64,000 nucleotides of DNA from Pseudomonadota bacterium (GCA_021808445.1 JAKBBP010000008.1:1-64000), one strand, 5' to 3'; shown: positions 45,321 through 55,359, counted from the stretch's first letter. Numbers and translations are program-made. The notes: generated by a model from the sequence alone, not told the origin.

Positions 45321-47303
45321 TCATGCGGCCGCGGCCAGCGCTTCGGCGCCCGGCAGGGCGAGCTCGAAGCGGTTGGCGAGTTGCTGGCGCAGTTCGCGCA
45401 GCTGCTCCGCGCGTTGTCGAAGCTGCTCGATGCGCTCGGCGAGTTCGCCGTCCGCCTGCGCCACCTGCTGCAGGTTGCTCAGGCGTCGATGCAGGGAGCG
45501 CCGGCGCTCACGGGTCTGTGCCTGAAGGCTGGCCATGGCGGCGCGGTTCCAGTGTTGCGCGTCGGCGATGCCGCGTTCCTGGATGGCTCGCAGCCGGGCC
45601 TGGGCAGACAGCAGCACGCGGTCCACGTAGGCGCTGCTTTGCAGGCGCAGCCACTGCACGGCCCCCGCGAAACGCAGATAGTCCGATCGCATGGCCTCCA
45701 GATCCAGCCTCGCTCCGTCCAGGCGCAGCGCCTTGGGCAGGGGCATGGAAAAGGCGAATTCGTTGTTCAGGCGCACGCAGGCGCCGGCCAGCATGGACTG
45801 GTTCTCCTCCAGCACGGACTCGGCCCGGTTCATGCTGAGCCCGAGTTCGTCGCAGGCATCGGCCAGCGCCGCGCGCAGGCCGGTCTTGAGCAGGGCCGAG
45901 CGCAACTGGCGTCGCAGCCCCTCCAGGCGCTGCAGCGCGCGCTTGGCATCCAGCAATTCGGCCACCCGGGCCATCTGGCGGGCATTCACCGCCTGCACCG
46001 CCTGCACCAGGCCCACCGCGGCGTCGAACTCCTGGCGTTCCGCGGTCGCGCGCTGCAGCAGGGCGGCCGCGGCATGCTTGCTCTTGCCCTGCAGCGCCTC
46101 GAGCTCCATGCGTTGCTCGTCGGCCAGCCGCAGGCGCGCGTCCAGGTCGCGCTCCAGGCGCTGACGGGTGTCCAGCAGGGTGGCGCGCCAGCTGCCTTCC
46201 AGCCAGTCGCGGCGCTCGCGGTCGGCGCATTCGCCCAGCGCCGCCTCGAGCTGGGGCAGGCCCGAGCGCTGCAGCAGGGTGTCGTCGCCCTGGATGCGCG
46301 CCAGCAGTCCCTTGTGGGCGCTGAGTGCGAAGACCCTCGACGGGGCGACCTGCAGCACCTGGGCCACGGACTCGCACTGCTTGCGGATCTGCGCCTGCAC
46401 CTCGGTGCCGCTGCGCAGGGGGTCCCACAGCATGTCGATCTTGTTGAGCACGACAAAGCTGCGCGCGCGCCCGGCCGCCCCCACATGCTCGGTCCACAGC
46501 TGCAGGTCGCTGCGGGTGACGCCGGCGTCGGCCGACAGCAGGAACACCACGGCCGCCGCCGAGGGGATGAGCGAAAGGGTCAGCTCGGGCTCGGCGCCCA
46601 GCGCGTTCAGTCCCGGGGTGTCGAGTACGCTGATGCCCTGGGCCAGCAGCGGATGCTCGATGTTCAGCAGCGCATGGCGCCAGCGTGGGATCTCCACCTC
46701 CTGCGCGCCCTGCGCATCGTCGGCGCCCGCGGCCTGGGCCGCGGAGGAGGCCACGGCGTCCTCGTCGCCCTCGGGAAGGTGGAACCCCAGTTCGCGCGCT
46801 CGAGCCAGCGGCACCATGACGGTGTCGCACAGGCGCTGCAGCGCCCGGCTCATCGCCACGGCGTCGGCCGCGGCGAAACGGTGTTCCTGCCATTCCTGGG
46901 GGCGCGCCTTCCAGTCGCTGAGCAGGCGCGATTCCGCGCGGGTCTCGATGGGAAGCAGGCGCAGCGAGATGGGCTGCCCCGGGTCGCTGTAGATCTCCAC
47001 CGGGCACATGGTCGTGCGGCCGACTCCGGCCGGCAGCACGCGCTGGCCGGTGGCACCGAAGAACAGTGCGTTGACCAGCTCGGACTTGCCCCGCGAGAGC
47101 TCGGCCACGAAGGCCAGCTGCACCTGGTCGCGCTGCAGGCGGCGCTCGAGTTCGCCCAGGGGCTCCTGCCACAGCGAGGGGTCGAGCGAGCTGTCCGCCA
47201 GCCAGCCGGCGAGGGCGGTCAGGCGCGCCAGGCGCTGGTCGCGCCAGGCTCCGAAACGGCTCCACGAGGGAGCTTGCGCGGGGAGACGAATCGGCTGGTT
47301 CAT
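45321..47303 (-). CDS. Dynamin-family GTPase-like protein
   Basis: 660 residues. G1 is ELSRGKSELVNALF (Gly of GxxxxGKS replaced by Ala), G3 DTPGLN, G4 NKIDML. The C-terminal half is a long helical and coiled-coil region with many Arg, Gln and Glu. It is a bacterial dynamin-like protein of unknown role, common beside mutM in betaproteobacteria. ATG at 47303 (or 47309). Confidence 0.85.
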   Translation of the reverse strand: MNQPIRLPAQAPSWSRFGAWRDQRLARLTALAGWLADSSLDPSLWQEPLGELERRLQRDQVQLAFVAELSRGKSELVNALFFGATGQRVLPAGVGRTTMCPVEIYSDPGQPISLRLLPIETRAESRLLSDWKARPQEWQEHRFAAADAVAMSRALQRLCDTVMVPLARARELGFHLPEGDEDAVASSAAQAAGADDAQGAQEVEIPRWRHALLNIEHPLLAQGISVLDTPGLNALGAEPELTLSLIPSAAAVVFLLSADAGVTRSDLQLWTEHVGAAGRARSFVVLNKIDMLWDPLRSGTEVQAQIRKQCESVAQVLQVAPSRVFALSAHKGLLARIQGDDTLLQRSGLPQLEAALGECADRERRDWLEGSWRATLLDTRQRLERDLDARLRLADEQRMELEALQGKSKHAAAALLQRATAERQEFDAAVGLVQAVQAVNARQMARVAELLDAKRALQRLEGLRRQLRSALLKTGLRAALADACDELGLSMNRAESVLEENQSMLAGACVRLNNEFAFSMPLPKALRLDGARLDLEAMRSDYLRFAGAVQWLRLQSSAYVDRVLLSAQARLRAIQERGIADAQHWNRAAMASLQAQTRERRRSLHRRLSNLQQVAQADGELAERIEQLRQRAEQLRELRQQLANRFELALPGAEALAAAA

Positions 47304-47397
47304 CGGCATCGGGACACGGTCGCTGCGGCGCGCCTGTGGGGCGGGCGCCTGACGTCCATAGCGTACCCCTTCGCGCCGGCCGGCGATACGGGCGGGC

Positions 47398-48219
47398 TCA
47401 GCGCCGCTGGCAGGAAGGGCAGAAATAGGTGCTTCGTTGGCCCTGCGCGACATGCGACAGCGGGCGCGCGCAGCGCCGGCAGGGCTGGCCGGCACGACCG
47501 TAGACCAGGGCTTCGAGCTGAAACTGCCCATGGCTGCCGTCGCTGGAACAGAAGTCCCGCAGGGTGCTGCCGCCGGCGCGCACAGCCTGTTCCAGCGTGG
47601 CGCGCAGCTCGGTGGCCAGGCGGGCGCAGCGTTCGCGCGACAGCCGCCTTCCGGGCGTGCGGGGGTCGATGCCGGCGCGGAACAAGGCCTCGCAGGCATA
47701 GATGTTGCCTACGCCCGCGACCACGGACTGGTCCAGCAGCAGCAGCTTGATCGCGACGCGGCGGGGATGTACCGCGCGCCACAGCAGATCCCCGTCGAAG
47801 CCGGGCTCCAGAGGCTCCGGGCCGAGGTGGCTGAGCAGGGGGTGCTGGGGCCCGGGCAGGGCCTGCCAGATCACCGCGCCGAAGCGGCGCGGATCGTTCA
47901 TGCGAAGTTCACCCCGGTCGGTGAGCAGCCGGAAATGTTCGTGCGGACCGGGTTGCGCGGCGGCTTCGACCGGGGCCTGCAGCCAGCGCAGCGAACCCGA
48001 CATGCCCAGATGCACGATCAGCCGCCCCTGCTGCAGCCCCAGCAGCAGGTACTTGCCCCGACGTTCGATGTTCTCGATGCGCTGGCCCGAGAGGCTGTCC
48101 GGCGCGCATTGCAGGGGCCAGCGCAGCGGCTTGCCGAGCTGCGCGCCGCGCACCACGCTTCCGCGCAAAGGGCCCAGCAGGGCTCGGCGCGTGACTTCGA
48201 CCTCGGGGAGTTCAGGCAT
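47398..48219 (-). CDS. mutM: Formamidopyrimidine-DNA glycosylase
   Basis: 273 residues. N-terminal catalytic PELPEVE, helix-two-turn-helix with VAGVGNIYACEALFRAGIDP, and the zinc finger CRRCARPLSHVAQGQRSTYFCPSCQ at the C-terminus. Excises 8-oxoguanine. Divergent from the orphan gene at 48407. Confidence 0.96.
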   Translation of the reverse strand: MPELPEVEVTRRALLGPLRGSVVRGAQLGKPLRWPLQCAPDSLSGQRIENIERRGKYLLLGLQQGRLIVHLGMSGSLRWLQAPVEAAAQPGPHEHFRLLTDRGELRMNDPRRFGAVIWQALPGPQHPLLSHLGPEPLEPGFDGDLLWRAVHPRRVAIKLLLLDQSVVAGVGNIYACEALFRAGIDPRTPGRRLSRERCARLATELRATLEQAVRAGGSTLRDFCSSDGSHGQFQLEALVYGRAGQPCRRCARPLSHVAQGQRSTYFCPSCQRR

Positions 48220-48277
48220 GCGTGAATTGTGCGCCCGGGCGGGCGGATTCGCCCTGCGCCCCGTAAGGCCATGGGAA

Positions 48278-48307
48278 CAGTTGAGAGGTCAATTGTCGCA
48301 AAATATA
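48278..48307 (+). promoter_or_regulatory. Candidate promoter for the orphan 612-residue gene
   Basis: An AT-rich patch in otherwise GC-rich DNA between mutM and the orphan gene holds TTGAGA followed, about 17 bases on, by AAATATATGA. It lies about 100 bp before the start codon. Exact boxes are uncertain. Confidence 0.4.
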
Positions 48308-48406
48308 TGAAAAGGTAACAAATGTTAGCAAGTGACGGCGCCGCCACGGATCGGTTCCCGGCCCGTCCGCCATGCTCATCCAGGGACCGATGCAGGAGGT
48401 TCGACA

Positions 48407-50245
48407 ATGTCTGTACGCAAACACGGGATGCGCAAGGGACCATGGGCACGGCTCCTCGCGGGACTGGGCGTCGTCAAGAGCGCGGTTGCCGGCTGGTTCG
48501 TGCTCTTGCCCCTCTCGGTGCCGGGCTTGCTGGCGGGGGCCTTGCTCGCGCTGGGCCTGACGGCCCTGCTGATCTACCAGGGCGGGTGGCCCAACGCCCC
48601 CGGCACCGGCGAGGGTGGACAGGTCTCGCCGAGGCCGGACCTCCACCCCGATCACCCCGGCGGCGACGAGCCCGGCGATGACCCCGAAAAGCAGGGCCAA
48701 CGTGGGAGCATCGAGATTCGTCTTGACGGCCCCGTGGATTTCCGCGAGATCCGCTATACGGTGCTGTACCGACCCGGCAAACCGGCGTTGCAGGGCGAGA
48801 AGCTCTACCTGCGCGAGCCCGCCGATCCGGACAACCGGGTGCGCGCGGTCTCCGCCGAGCAGATCGAAAAGAATCCGGCGCGGTACCGCGACCTGGCCTT
48901 CGAGTCGCAGATCCTGTGCAGGCGCGGTTTCGCGCTGAGCACGGCGAACCCCTTGTGCCGCGGGACGATTGCGCTCGCACCGGATTTCAAGGAGTTGCGC
49001 AGCACCCGCACCCAGGTCCGCGCGCGAGCCTCCGAGCTGGCGCCGCCGGCCGAGGGCCAGGGGCCGGACGAGGCCTCGGGGGCCACGGCGCAGGCCACGC
49101 TGCGCCTGACCAACACCTTTTTCGCGCTGTCGTCGGGCCCGCCGCGTTTCGAGGGCAAGCTGCTGCGCATCGAGCAGGATGAGCACAACCCGGCCGAGTT
49201 CTTCCCCACCCCGATGCCCCTGCCGGGGCCTGGCAGCGCCGCGCTCGAGGGTGTGTCCCGCCTCGAGCTGTCGGCCGATCGGGGGCGCCTGTACGTGCTC
49301 GCGCAGGACGCGCTGTATGCCTGGCAGGCCGGCAAGCCGGATCTGCAGATGCTGTACCGCTCCAGCTCCCAGGAGAAGCTGCGCGACGCCTCGCCCACGG
49401 AGCAGGGAATCTGCGTGGCTTTCCTGCGCGAGCAGCAGTCGGGCATGCGCTGCCTCGAGCAGGACCGCATCTACTGGGGGCCGACCCAGACCTTCCCGGT
49501 CGATCTGCGCGTCTCCGACATGAGCAGCGCCGGCAACAGCCTGGTTCTGGTGGGCACCGAGGTGCAGGATCCGGAGCACTGGAGGGTGTACGCGGTGCCG
49601 GACGCCTCGCAGACCTGGGCGGAGTTCCGCGAGGTGCCGTCGACCCGTTGGAATGGCCGCCGGCTGGAAGGATCCATCGGCTTGAAGGCTTGGCCCGGCG
49701 GGCGTCAGGATTTCATGCTGTACGGCGCCGCGCCGGATCAGCGCCTGGGCTTCTGGCCGCTGGGCCTGGCGCAGCGCGGGGTCGAGGGCGCCTATGGCTT
49801 TTATGTCACACGCCAGCCCAATCCCTTCCCGGCGCCGGAGCAGGAGGGGCATGCCCTGCGGGAGGTGGACGTCTGGCGCGGCGTCGCACCGGGTGCGGCG
49901 CGGGTGTTTTCCCTGGTCGGAGGCATTGGCGAGGTCGACTACAGCATGCTGGTGAACCGTCCCATCTACTCGGGCCGGGTGTCGGTGAACATCGATTCGC
50001 TGCGCCTGGATACCTTGCGATTGCTCGACGGTGTCGGACGAGAGAAGCTGCTGGCGGTGGCCGGCGTGGCGGCTTCCCACCCTCGCACCTTCATCGCCCT
50101 GCTGCGCTACGGCAACGCCGCCGCGCCTCCGCAGCTGCTGGGCAAGGTGAATCTCTCCGATCCGCAGCAGGCGCAACGTTCCTTGATGTTCCAGCCACGG
50201 GTGCGGGCCATTTCCCAGAACACCCTGGTGCTGGAGCCCGCCTGA
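48407..50245 (+). CDS. Uncharacterised membrane-anchored protein
   Basis: 612 residues; not recognised. A basic start is followed by two hydrophobic segments (about 16-38 and 39-57), a Gly/Pro/Asp-rich linker (about 59-98) and a large soluble part, likely extracytoplasmic. This part has beta-rich stretches such as LSADRGRLYVLAQDALYAW and GNSLVLVGTEV that recall a beta-propeller, and two Cys pairs (about 173-187 and 337-352) that could form disulfides. ATG at 48407 follows AGGAGGT. Codon use looks like the rest. It lies alone between mutM and the TPR-lolB-ispE block. Confidence 0.85.
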   Translation: MSVRKHGMRKGPWARLLAGLGVVKSAVAGWFVLLPLSVPGLLAGALLALGLTALLIYQGGWPNAPGTGEGGQVSPRPDLHPDHPGGDEPGDDPEKQGQRGSIEIRLDGPVDFREIRYTVLYRPGKPALQGEKLYLREPADPDNRVRAVSAEQIEKNPARYRDLAFESQILCRRGFALSTANPLCRGTIALAPDFKELRSTRTQVRARASELAPPAEGQGPDEASGATAQATLRLTNTFFALSSGPPRFEGKLLRIEQDEHNPAEFFPTPMPLPGPGSAALEGVSRLELSADRGRLYVLAQDALYAWQAGKPDLQMLYRSSSQEKLRDASPTEQGICVAFLREQQSGMRCLEQDRIYWGPTQTFPVDLRVSDMSSAGNSLVLVGTEVQDPEHWRVYAVPDASQTWAEFREVPSTRWNGRRLEGSIGLKAWPGGRQDFMLYGAAPDQRLGFWPLGLAQRGVEGAYGFYVTRQPNPFPAPEQEGHALREVDVWRGVAPGAARVFSLVGGIGEVDYSMLVNRPIYSGRVSVNIDSLRLDTLRLLDGVGREKLLAVAGVAASHPRTFIALLRYGNAAAPPQLLGKVNLSDPQQAQRSLMFQPRVRAISQNTLVLEPA

Positions 50246-50383
50246 GTGCGCTGTGCGCGGGCCTGGGAAGGCGCGGCCATCCCCGGGGAATCCGCGGCCG
50301 GGGAGGGCCGCAACGCGGGGCGGCGGGCCCGCCGCCCCGCTACACTGGAACGCCACGTCGTTACGCCTTTCACCGGCCTTACG

Positions 50384-50428
50384 TTCATGCGGTTCATGCG
50401 GTCCATGCGGTCCATGCGGCCCACGCGC
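50384..50428 (+). repeat. 9 bp tandem repeat over the TPR gene start
   Basis: Five units of TTCATGCGG/TCCATGCGG/CCCACGCGC give four in-frame ATG codons nine bases apart. The repeat encodes a short FMR/SMR/SMR pattern ahead of the signal peptide. Confidence 0.7.
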
Positions 50429-52363
50429 ACAGTCGCTTTCGCCACCCCGCTGCTGGCCCTGCTCGCCGCGGTGTGGTGGATCGAGCCCGCCCAGGCCGAG
50501 CCGGCGAGCCAGCTGGCCGCGGTCGTGCGTACGACTCCCTCGCAGCAGTCCCGCGACGATGCCGAGCAGCAGGCCCGCTGGTTCTACTCGACCTTGACCG
50601 GAGAGATCGCGGCGCGCACCGGGCATCCCGACGTCGCCTACGCCGAGTTGCTGCGCGCCGCGCGCGACATGGATTCAGCGCCCTTGTTCGAGCGGGCCGT
50701 GCAGGTGGCCCTGGGCGCGCGTCAGCCCGAGCTGGCCTTGTCCGCGGTCGGCGCCTGGCGCGAACAGCAGCCGGCTTCGGCCCGCGCGCAGGCCTGGCGC
50801 GTGCAACTGTTGCTGGGCCTGGGGCGCGACGCCGAGGCCGCGCCGGCGATCCAGCGTCTCTTGTCCATGACCCCGCAGCCGCAGCGACCGGAAACGGTGC
50901 TCGCCCTGGGGGGCATGTTCCTGGGCATGGACGACGCGCAGCGCGCGCTGGCGCTTGCGCGCCGCAGTCTCGCCCCCTATGCCACCCTGGCCCAGACCCA
51001 GGCCGTGATCGCCCAGCTGCAGGTGCAGACCGGCGAGCTGAGCGCCGGGCTGGCGCGTGCCGCGCGCGCCCTCAAGGCCGACCCCTCGCTGCGCCCGGCA
51101 GCCTTGCTGCTGGTGCAGCATTACAAGGTCGATCCGGTGCGGGCCGACGGCCTGCTCGCGGGCTACATGCTCGCGCAGCCGGACGACGACACCCTGCGCA
51201 TGGGCTGGATCGACGCCGCCACGCAGCAGCAGCGCGACAGCGTCGCCCTGGCGCAGTGCGAGAGCCTGGCTCGGCGCCAGCCCGACATGGCGCAGGTCTG
51301 GCTGATCCTGGGTTCGCTGCAGCAGCAGATGGGCCAGTTCGCGCAGGCCGAGCATTCGCTGCTGCGCTTCCTCTCGCTCAGCCTGCCCGGCGTGTCCCTG
51401 CCCAGCCTGCCCCCGACGGCCTCGCAGGCTGCGTCGGCTGCGCCGGCGGCCGCGGCGTCCGCCGCCTCGAGTTCCCCGATCCCCGCCGCTGCGGCCAGTG
51501 CGGCCGGTGCGGCCGCACCCAGGGGCCATGCACAAGCGCGGGCTCCAGCGCAGGTCCCGGCGCAGGTTCCGGGCGCGGCACCCCCGGTGCCGCCCGACGA
51601 GCTGGAGCAGGTCGATCTCGCGCTGTCCAGCCTGGCGTTGCATCAGGGCGCAAGCGCGCGCGCCGAGCAGTGGCTGCAGCAGGTCTCCCCCGATCGCCAC
51701 GACGCGGCGATGGTCTTGCAGCGGGCCAAGGTGCTGGCCGCGCAGGGCCGGCCGCGCCAGGCGGTCGAGCTGGTGCGTGCGCTGCCCCGCGCCAGCAGCC
51801 TGCAGCGTCGCCGGCGCCTGCTCGCGCTGTCGGAACTGCTGGGCTTCCTGCACGAACCCGCGCAGGCCTACGCCGTGCTGCGGTCGGGGATGGGGGTCTG
51901 GGGCCACGACCCGGATTACGCCTACGAGACCGCGATGGCCGCGCAGCAGGCCGGTCGGCCGAGGCAGATGCTGGCGGATCTGCGGCGCATCGTGAAGCAA
52001 CACCCCGAGTACCAGCCCGCCCTGAACGCCCTGGGCTATTCCCTGGCCGACCAGGGGCGCGATCTGGAGCAGGCACGGCGTCTGGTCGAGCACGCGCTGC
52101 GCCTGAGTCCCGGCAACCCCTTCGTCCTGGACAGCCTGGGCTGGGTGGAGTTCCGCAGCGGCCACCTGGCGCGCGCGCAGCGCCTGCTGGAGCAGGCCTA
52201 TGCCGGGCGCGAGGATCCGGAAATCGGTGCCCACCTGGCCGAAGTGCTGTGGCGCCGCGGCCAGCGCCAGCGTGCCACCGAGCTGCTGCGCGCCTGCTGG
52301 AAGGCCGCGCCGAAGGATCGTGGAGTGCTGGAGGCCATGCGCCGCCTGGGGCTGTCATTTTGA
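50387..52363 (+). CDS. Exported tetratricopeptide repeat protein
   Basis: 658 residues from the first of four repeated ATGs. Signal peptide ends at about 33 (AQA|EPAS). TPR-like helices fill the rest, with clear TPRs at the C-terminus (NPFVLDSLGWVEFRSGHLARAQRLLEQAY). An Ala/Pro-rich low-complexity insert lies near 345-405. This gene usually precedes lolB in betaproteobacteria; it may act in the outer-membrane lipoprotein or envelope pathway. Confidence 0.85.
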   Translation: MRFMRSMRSMRPTRTVAFATPLLALLAAVWWIEPAQAEPASQLAAVVRTTPSQQSRDDAEQQARWFYSTLTGEIAARTGHPDVAYAELLRAARDMDSAPLFERAVQVALGARQPELALSAVGAWREQQPASARAQAWRVQLLLGLGRDAEAAPAIQRLLSMTPQPQRPETVLALGGMFLGMDDAQRALALARRSLAPYATLAQTQAVIAQLQVQTGELSAGLARAARALKADPSLRPAALLLVQHYKVDPVRADGLLAGYMLAQPDDDTLRMGWIDAATQQQRDSVALAQCESLARRQPDMAQVWLILGSLQQQMGQFAQAEHSLLRFLSLSLPGVSLPSLPPTASQAASAAPAAAASAASSSPIPAAAASAAGAAAPRGHAQARAPAQVPAQVPGAAPPVPPDELEQVDLALSSLALHQGASARAEQWLQQVSPDRHDAAMVLQRAKVLAAQGRPRQAVELVRALPRASSLQRRRRLLALSELLGFLHEPAQAYAVLRSGMGVWGHDPDYAYETAMAAQQAGRPRQMLADLRRIVKQHPEYQPALNALGYSLADQGRDLEQARRLVEHALRLSPGNPFVLDSLGWVEFRSGHLARAQRLLEQAYAGREDPEIGAHLAEVLWRRGQRQRATELLRACWKAAPKDRGVLEAMRRLGLSF

Positions 52364-52386
52364 CACCGCCGGCAGGGGGGGCGCGG

Positions 52387-52962
52387 ATGCTGCGCGGCCT
52401 GGCCTGCGCGGCCCTGCTGGCCCTGCTGGCCGCCTGCGCCTCGTCGCCGACGCTGGAGCGGCAACGGGTCGGCTGCGCCCTCGACTATTCCGGGCGTATC
52501 TCGGTGGTCGAGCAGGGTGCGCATCCCTACAACCTCTACGGCTCCTTCGACCTGCATCTGGAGGGTGACAGCGGTTCGCTGGAGCTGGGTTCGCCGCTGG
52601 GGCAGATGCTGGCGCGGGCCAGCTGGAGCGTCGACTCGGCCAGCGTGAGCAACGGGCACGAGCAGCGCGGCTTCGATTCCTTCGAGGACATGACCGAGGC
52701 CACGCTGGGCCTGCGCCTGCCGCGAGCCGCGCTGCAGGACTGGGTGCGCGGACGCCCCGCCGCCCGTTGGAGCTCGCGGGCCCTGGATCAGGGCGGCTTC
52801 GAGCAGCTCGGCTGGGAGGTGCGGGTGCAGCGCAAGGACGGGCATCCGCACGTGCTGCGCCTGTCGCGCGGCCAGGGGGAGGACTCGGAGCGGCTCAGTC
52901 TGGTCATCGACCATGCCGAGCTGCCCCGTCCGGACTGCGACCGTCCCGGGAGCGCGCCTTGA
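52387..52962 (+). CDS. lolB: Outer membrane lipoprotein LolB
   Basis: 191 residues. Lipobox LAAC near residue 18, then the LolB fold (CALDYSGRISVVEQG, YGSFDLHLEGDSGSLELGSPLGQMLARASW). It inserts lipoproteins into the outer membrane. ATG at 52387, 23 bp after the TPR gene. Confidence 0.88.
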   Translation: MLRGLACAALLALLAACASSPTLERQRVGCALDYSGRISVVEQGAHPYNLYGSFDLHLEGDSGSLELGSPLGQMLARASWSVDSASVSNGHEQRGFDSFEDMTEATLGLRLPRAALQDWVRGRPAARWSSRALDQGGFEQLGWEVRVQRKDGHPHVLRLSRGQGEDSERLSLVIDHAELPRPDCDRPGSAP

Positions 52963-53942
52963 ACCGTGGACCGCGCGCCCTGTTCGGCGTGCCGGCGCCG
53001 GCCAAGCTCAACTGGTTCCTGCATGTGCTGGGCCGGCGTGCCGATGGCATGCATGAGCTGCAGACGGTGTTCCAGTTCATCGATTGGTGCGACGAGCTCG
53101 ACTTTGAATGGCGCGAGGACGGGCAGATCTCCCGCGAAGGGGGGCCCGGGCTGCCCGAGGAGGATCTGTGCGTGCGCGCGGCCCGCCTGCTGCGCGAGCA
53201 CACCGGTGCCCGGCCGGGGGTGCACATGCGCCTGCGCAAGCGCGTCCCGGCGCAGGCCGGGCTGGGCGGCGGCAGTTCGGACGCCGCCACCGTGCTTCTG
53301 GCCCTGAACCTGCTCTGGGGTCTGGGCCTGCGGCGCGCCGAGCTGCAGCAGCTGGGGGCGCGGCTGGGCGCGGACGTGCCGGTGTTCGTGTTCGGGCGCG
53401 ACGCCTTCGCGCAGGGCGTGGGCGAGCAATTGCGCGCCCTGCGCCTGCCGGCATGGAACATGCTGATCGCGTGGCCGGGCGAAGGCCTGTCCACGGCCCA
53501 GGTGTTCTCGCACGACTTATTGACAAGGAATACGCCGGCCTGCACAATGGAGGGCTTTTGCGAGCACCTCAAAAGGGGGCTTGAAGGGCGTCGCCCAGGA
53601 AGCGAGGCAGGGGGCGAGGCGGGAAGCGAGACCGGAAGCCCGGCGATCGATGCGCGAACCATGCGCGGTCTGCTGGGTTTCGGGGCCAACGACCTGCAGC
53701 CCGCCGCGATGGAGTTGCTGCCGAAGCTGCGCCGCCTGCAGGACTGGCTGGCGCGCCAAGGCGGTGCCGATGGCGGCGACGCCGTGCGCATGAGCGGTTC
53801 GGGTTCGGCGATGTTCGTGCCGATGGACCCGGCGGCTGCAGGTGGCACGGAGGGTTTCGCTGGGGAAGTTCCAGCCGGGTGGACGGTGCGCATGTGCCGA
53901 AGCCTGTCGGAGCATCCGCTGCGCGACTGGGCGCCCGACTGA
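52959..53942 (+). CDS. ispE: 4-diphosphocytidyl-2-C-methyl-D-erythritol kinase
   Basis: 327 residues, GHMP kinase of the MEP isoprenoid pathway. PAKLNWFLHVLGRR start, ATP loop PAQAGLGGGSSDAA, and the C-terminal MSGSGSAMF. The start is TTG at 52959, overlapping the lolB stop, with GGGAG ahead. A stretch of Gly/Glu/Ser repeats (EGRRPGSEAGGEAGSETGSP, near 208-227) is inserted between conserved parts. Confidence 0.93.
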   Translation: MNRGPRALFGVPAPAKLNWFLHVLGRRADGMHELQTVFQFIDWCDELDFEWREDGQISREGGPGLPEEDLCVRAARLLREHTGARPGVHMRLRKRVPAQAGLGGGSSDAATVLLALNLLWGLGLRRAELQQLGARLGADVPVFVFGRDAFAQGVGEQLRALRLPAWNMLIAWPGEGLSTAQVFSHDLLTRNTPACTMEGFCEHLKRGLEGRRPGSEAGGEAGSETGSPAIDARTMRGLLGFGANDLQPAAMELLPKLRRLQDWLARQGGADGGDAVRMSGSGSAMFVPMDPAAAGGTEGFAGEVPAGWTVRMCRSLSEHPLRDWAPD

Positions 53943-53980
53943 GAGCTTCGCTTCGAGAGCTTTGCTTCGAGAGCTTTGCA
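53941..53980 (+). repeat. 14 bp tandem repeat after ispE
   Basis: Nearly three units of GAGAGCTTYGCTTC, starting inside the ispE stop codon. The 190 bp from ispE to the tRNA-Gln gene contains no gene. Confidence 0.6.
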
Positions 53981-54132
53981 GGACAGCCACGCTGCTGCCG
54001 CGCCACTGTCGTTTCAGGCGCGGGATTGCGTAGAATGCCAGAGGTTGCTGGTTGTGGTGCGGGTTACGAGCCCGCAGGACAGTCCGGCACGCCTCGAAGG
54101 TCCGGGATTCGTCCCGGTCCGGGTCGAGTTGT

Positions 54133-54206
54133 TGGGGAGTCGCCAAGTTGGTTAAGGCACCGGATTTTGATTCCGGCATTCGAGGGTTCGAATCCTTCCT
54201 CCCCAG
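54133..54206 (+). tRNA. tRNA-Gln (TTG)
   Basis: 74 nt, acceptor TGGGGAG/CTCCCCA, anticodon stem CCGGA/TCCGG around loop TTTTGAT (anticodon TTG), T arm GAGGGTTCGAATCCTTC. The following CCA is not fully encoded (CCC). It precedes prs as in other betaproteobacteria. Confidence 0.92.
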
Positions 54207-54312
54207 CCCCCTTGAGGGCCTGCCCGCCTCGCAGCGGCATGCGCTGCCGCTGTTCGCTGCGCGGCAGCTGCCGGCGGCCTCGACAACCCCGCAGCGCTAG
54301 CGCAGTGCCATC

Positions 54313-55284
54313 ATGACCTCCCACGCGGCCGATTTCGTCGTTTTCACCGGCAACGCCAACCCGGCGCTGGCACAACAGGTGGTGGAGCAACTGGGCATCG
54401 GGCTCGGGCATGCCTTCGTCGGTCGTTTCTCCGACGGCGAGGTCACGGTCGAGATCCAGCAGAACGTACGGGCGCGGGAAGTGTTCATCCTGCAGTCCAC
54501 CTGCGCTCCCACCAACGACAGCCTGATGGAACTGCTGGTGATGGCCGACGCCCTCAAGCGCGCGTCGGCCGAGCGCATCACCGCCGTGATTCCCTATTTC
54601 GGCTACGCCCGCCAGGATCGCCGGCCCCGTTCGTCGCGCGTGCCCATCACCGCCAAGGTGGTGGCGAACATGCTGCAGGCCGTCGGCATCGCCCGCGTGG
54701 TGACGATGGACCTGCACGCCGACCAGATCCAGGGTTTCTTCGACATCCCGGTGGACAACATCTACGCCTCGCCCATCCTGCTGGGCGACCTGCGTGCGAA
54801 GAACTACAAGGATCTGATCGTCGTCTCCCCCGACATCGGTGGCGTGGTGCGAGCGCGCGCGCTGGCCAAGCTGATGGACTGCGACCTGGCCATCATCGAC
54901 AAGCGCCGTCCCAAGCCCAACGTGTCGGAAGTGATGAACGTGATCGGCGAGATCGACGGGCGCAACTGCATCATCATGGACGACATGGTGGACACCGCGG
55001 GCACCCTGACCAAGGCGGCCGAGGTGCTCAAGGAGCGCGGCGCCCGGCGCGTCGTGGCCTATTGCACCCACCCCGTGTTCTCGGGGCCCGCGATCGAGCG
55101 CATCAACGCCAGCGATCTGGACGAGGTCGTGGTGACCAACACCATTCCGCTGCGCGAGGCCGCGCTGGGCAGTCCCAAGGTGCGTCAACTCTCGGCTGCC
55201 CAGCTGATCGCGCAGACCATGATGCGCATCGCCCAGGGCGGATCGGTGCTGCAGTTGTTCAACGAACAGGAAACCCTGTTCTGA
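54313..55284 (+). CDS. prs: Ribose-phosphate pyrophosphokinase
   Basis: 323 residues. Makes PRPP from ribose 5-phosphate and ATP. Typical blocks: [37 protein letters not shown]-type loop, [16 protein letters not shown], and the PRPP loop [13 protein letters not shown]. Full length. Confidence 0.96.
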   Translation: MTSHAADFVVFTGNANPALAQQVVEQLGIGLGHAFVGRFSDGEVTVEIQQNVRAREVFILQSTCAPTNDSLMELLVMADALKRASAERITAVIPYFGYARQDRRPRSSRVPITAKVVANMLQAVGIARVVTMDLHADQIQGFFDIPVDNIYASPILLGDLRAKNYKDLIVVSPDIGGVVRARALAKLMDCDLAIIDKRRPKPNVSEVMNVIGEIDGRNCIIMDDMVDTAGTLTKAAEVLKERGARRVVAYCTHPVFSGPAIERINASDLDEVVVTNTIPLREAALGSPKVRQLSAAQLIAQTMMRIAQGGSVLQLFNEQETLF

Positions 55285-55359
55285 AGATTTCCGCGCCGCG
55301 GCCCTCGGGTCGCGGCGTCCCGGGCGCCGCGCTGGTCGCGAGCGGGGCGCCTTCATCCC

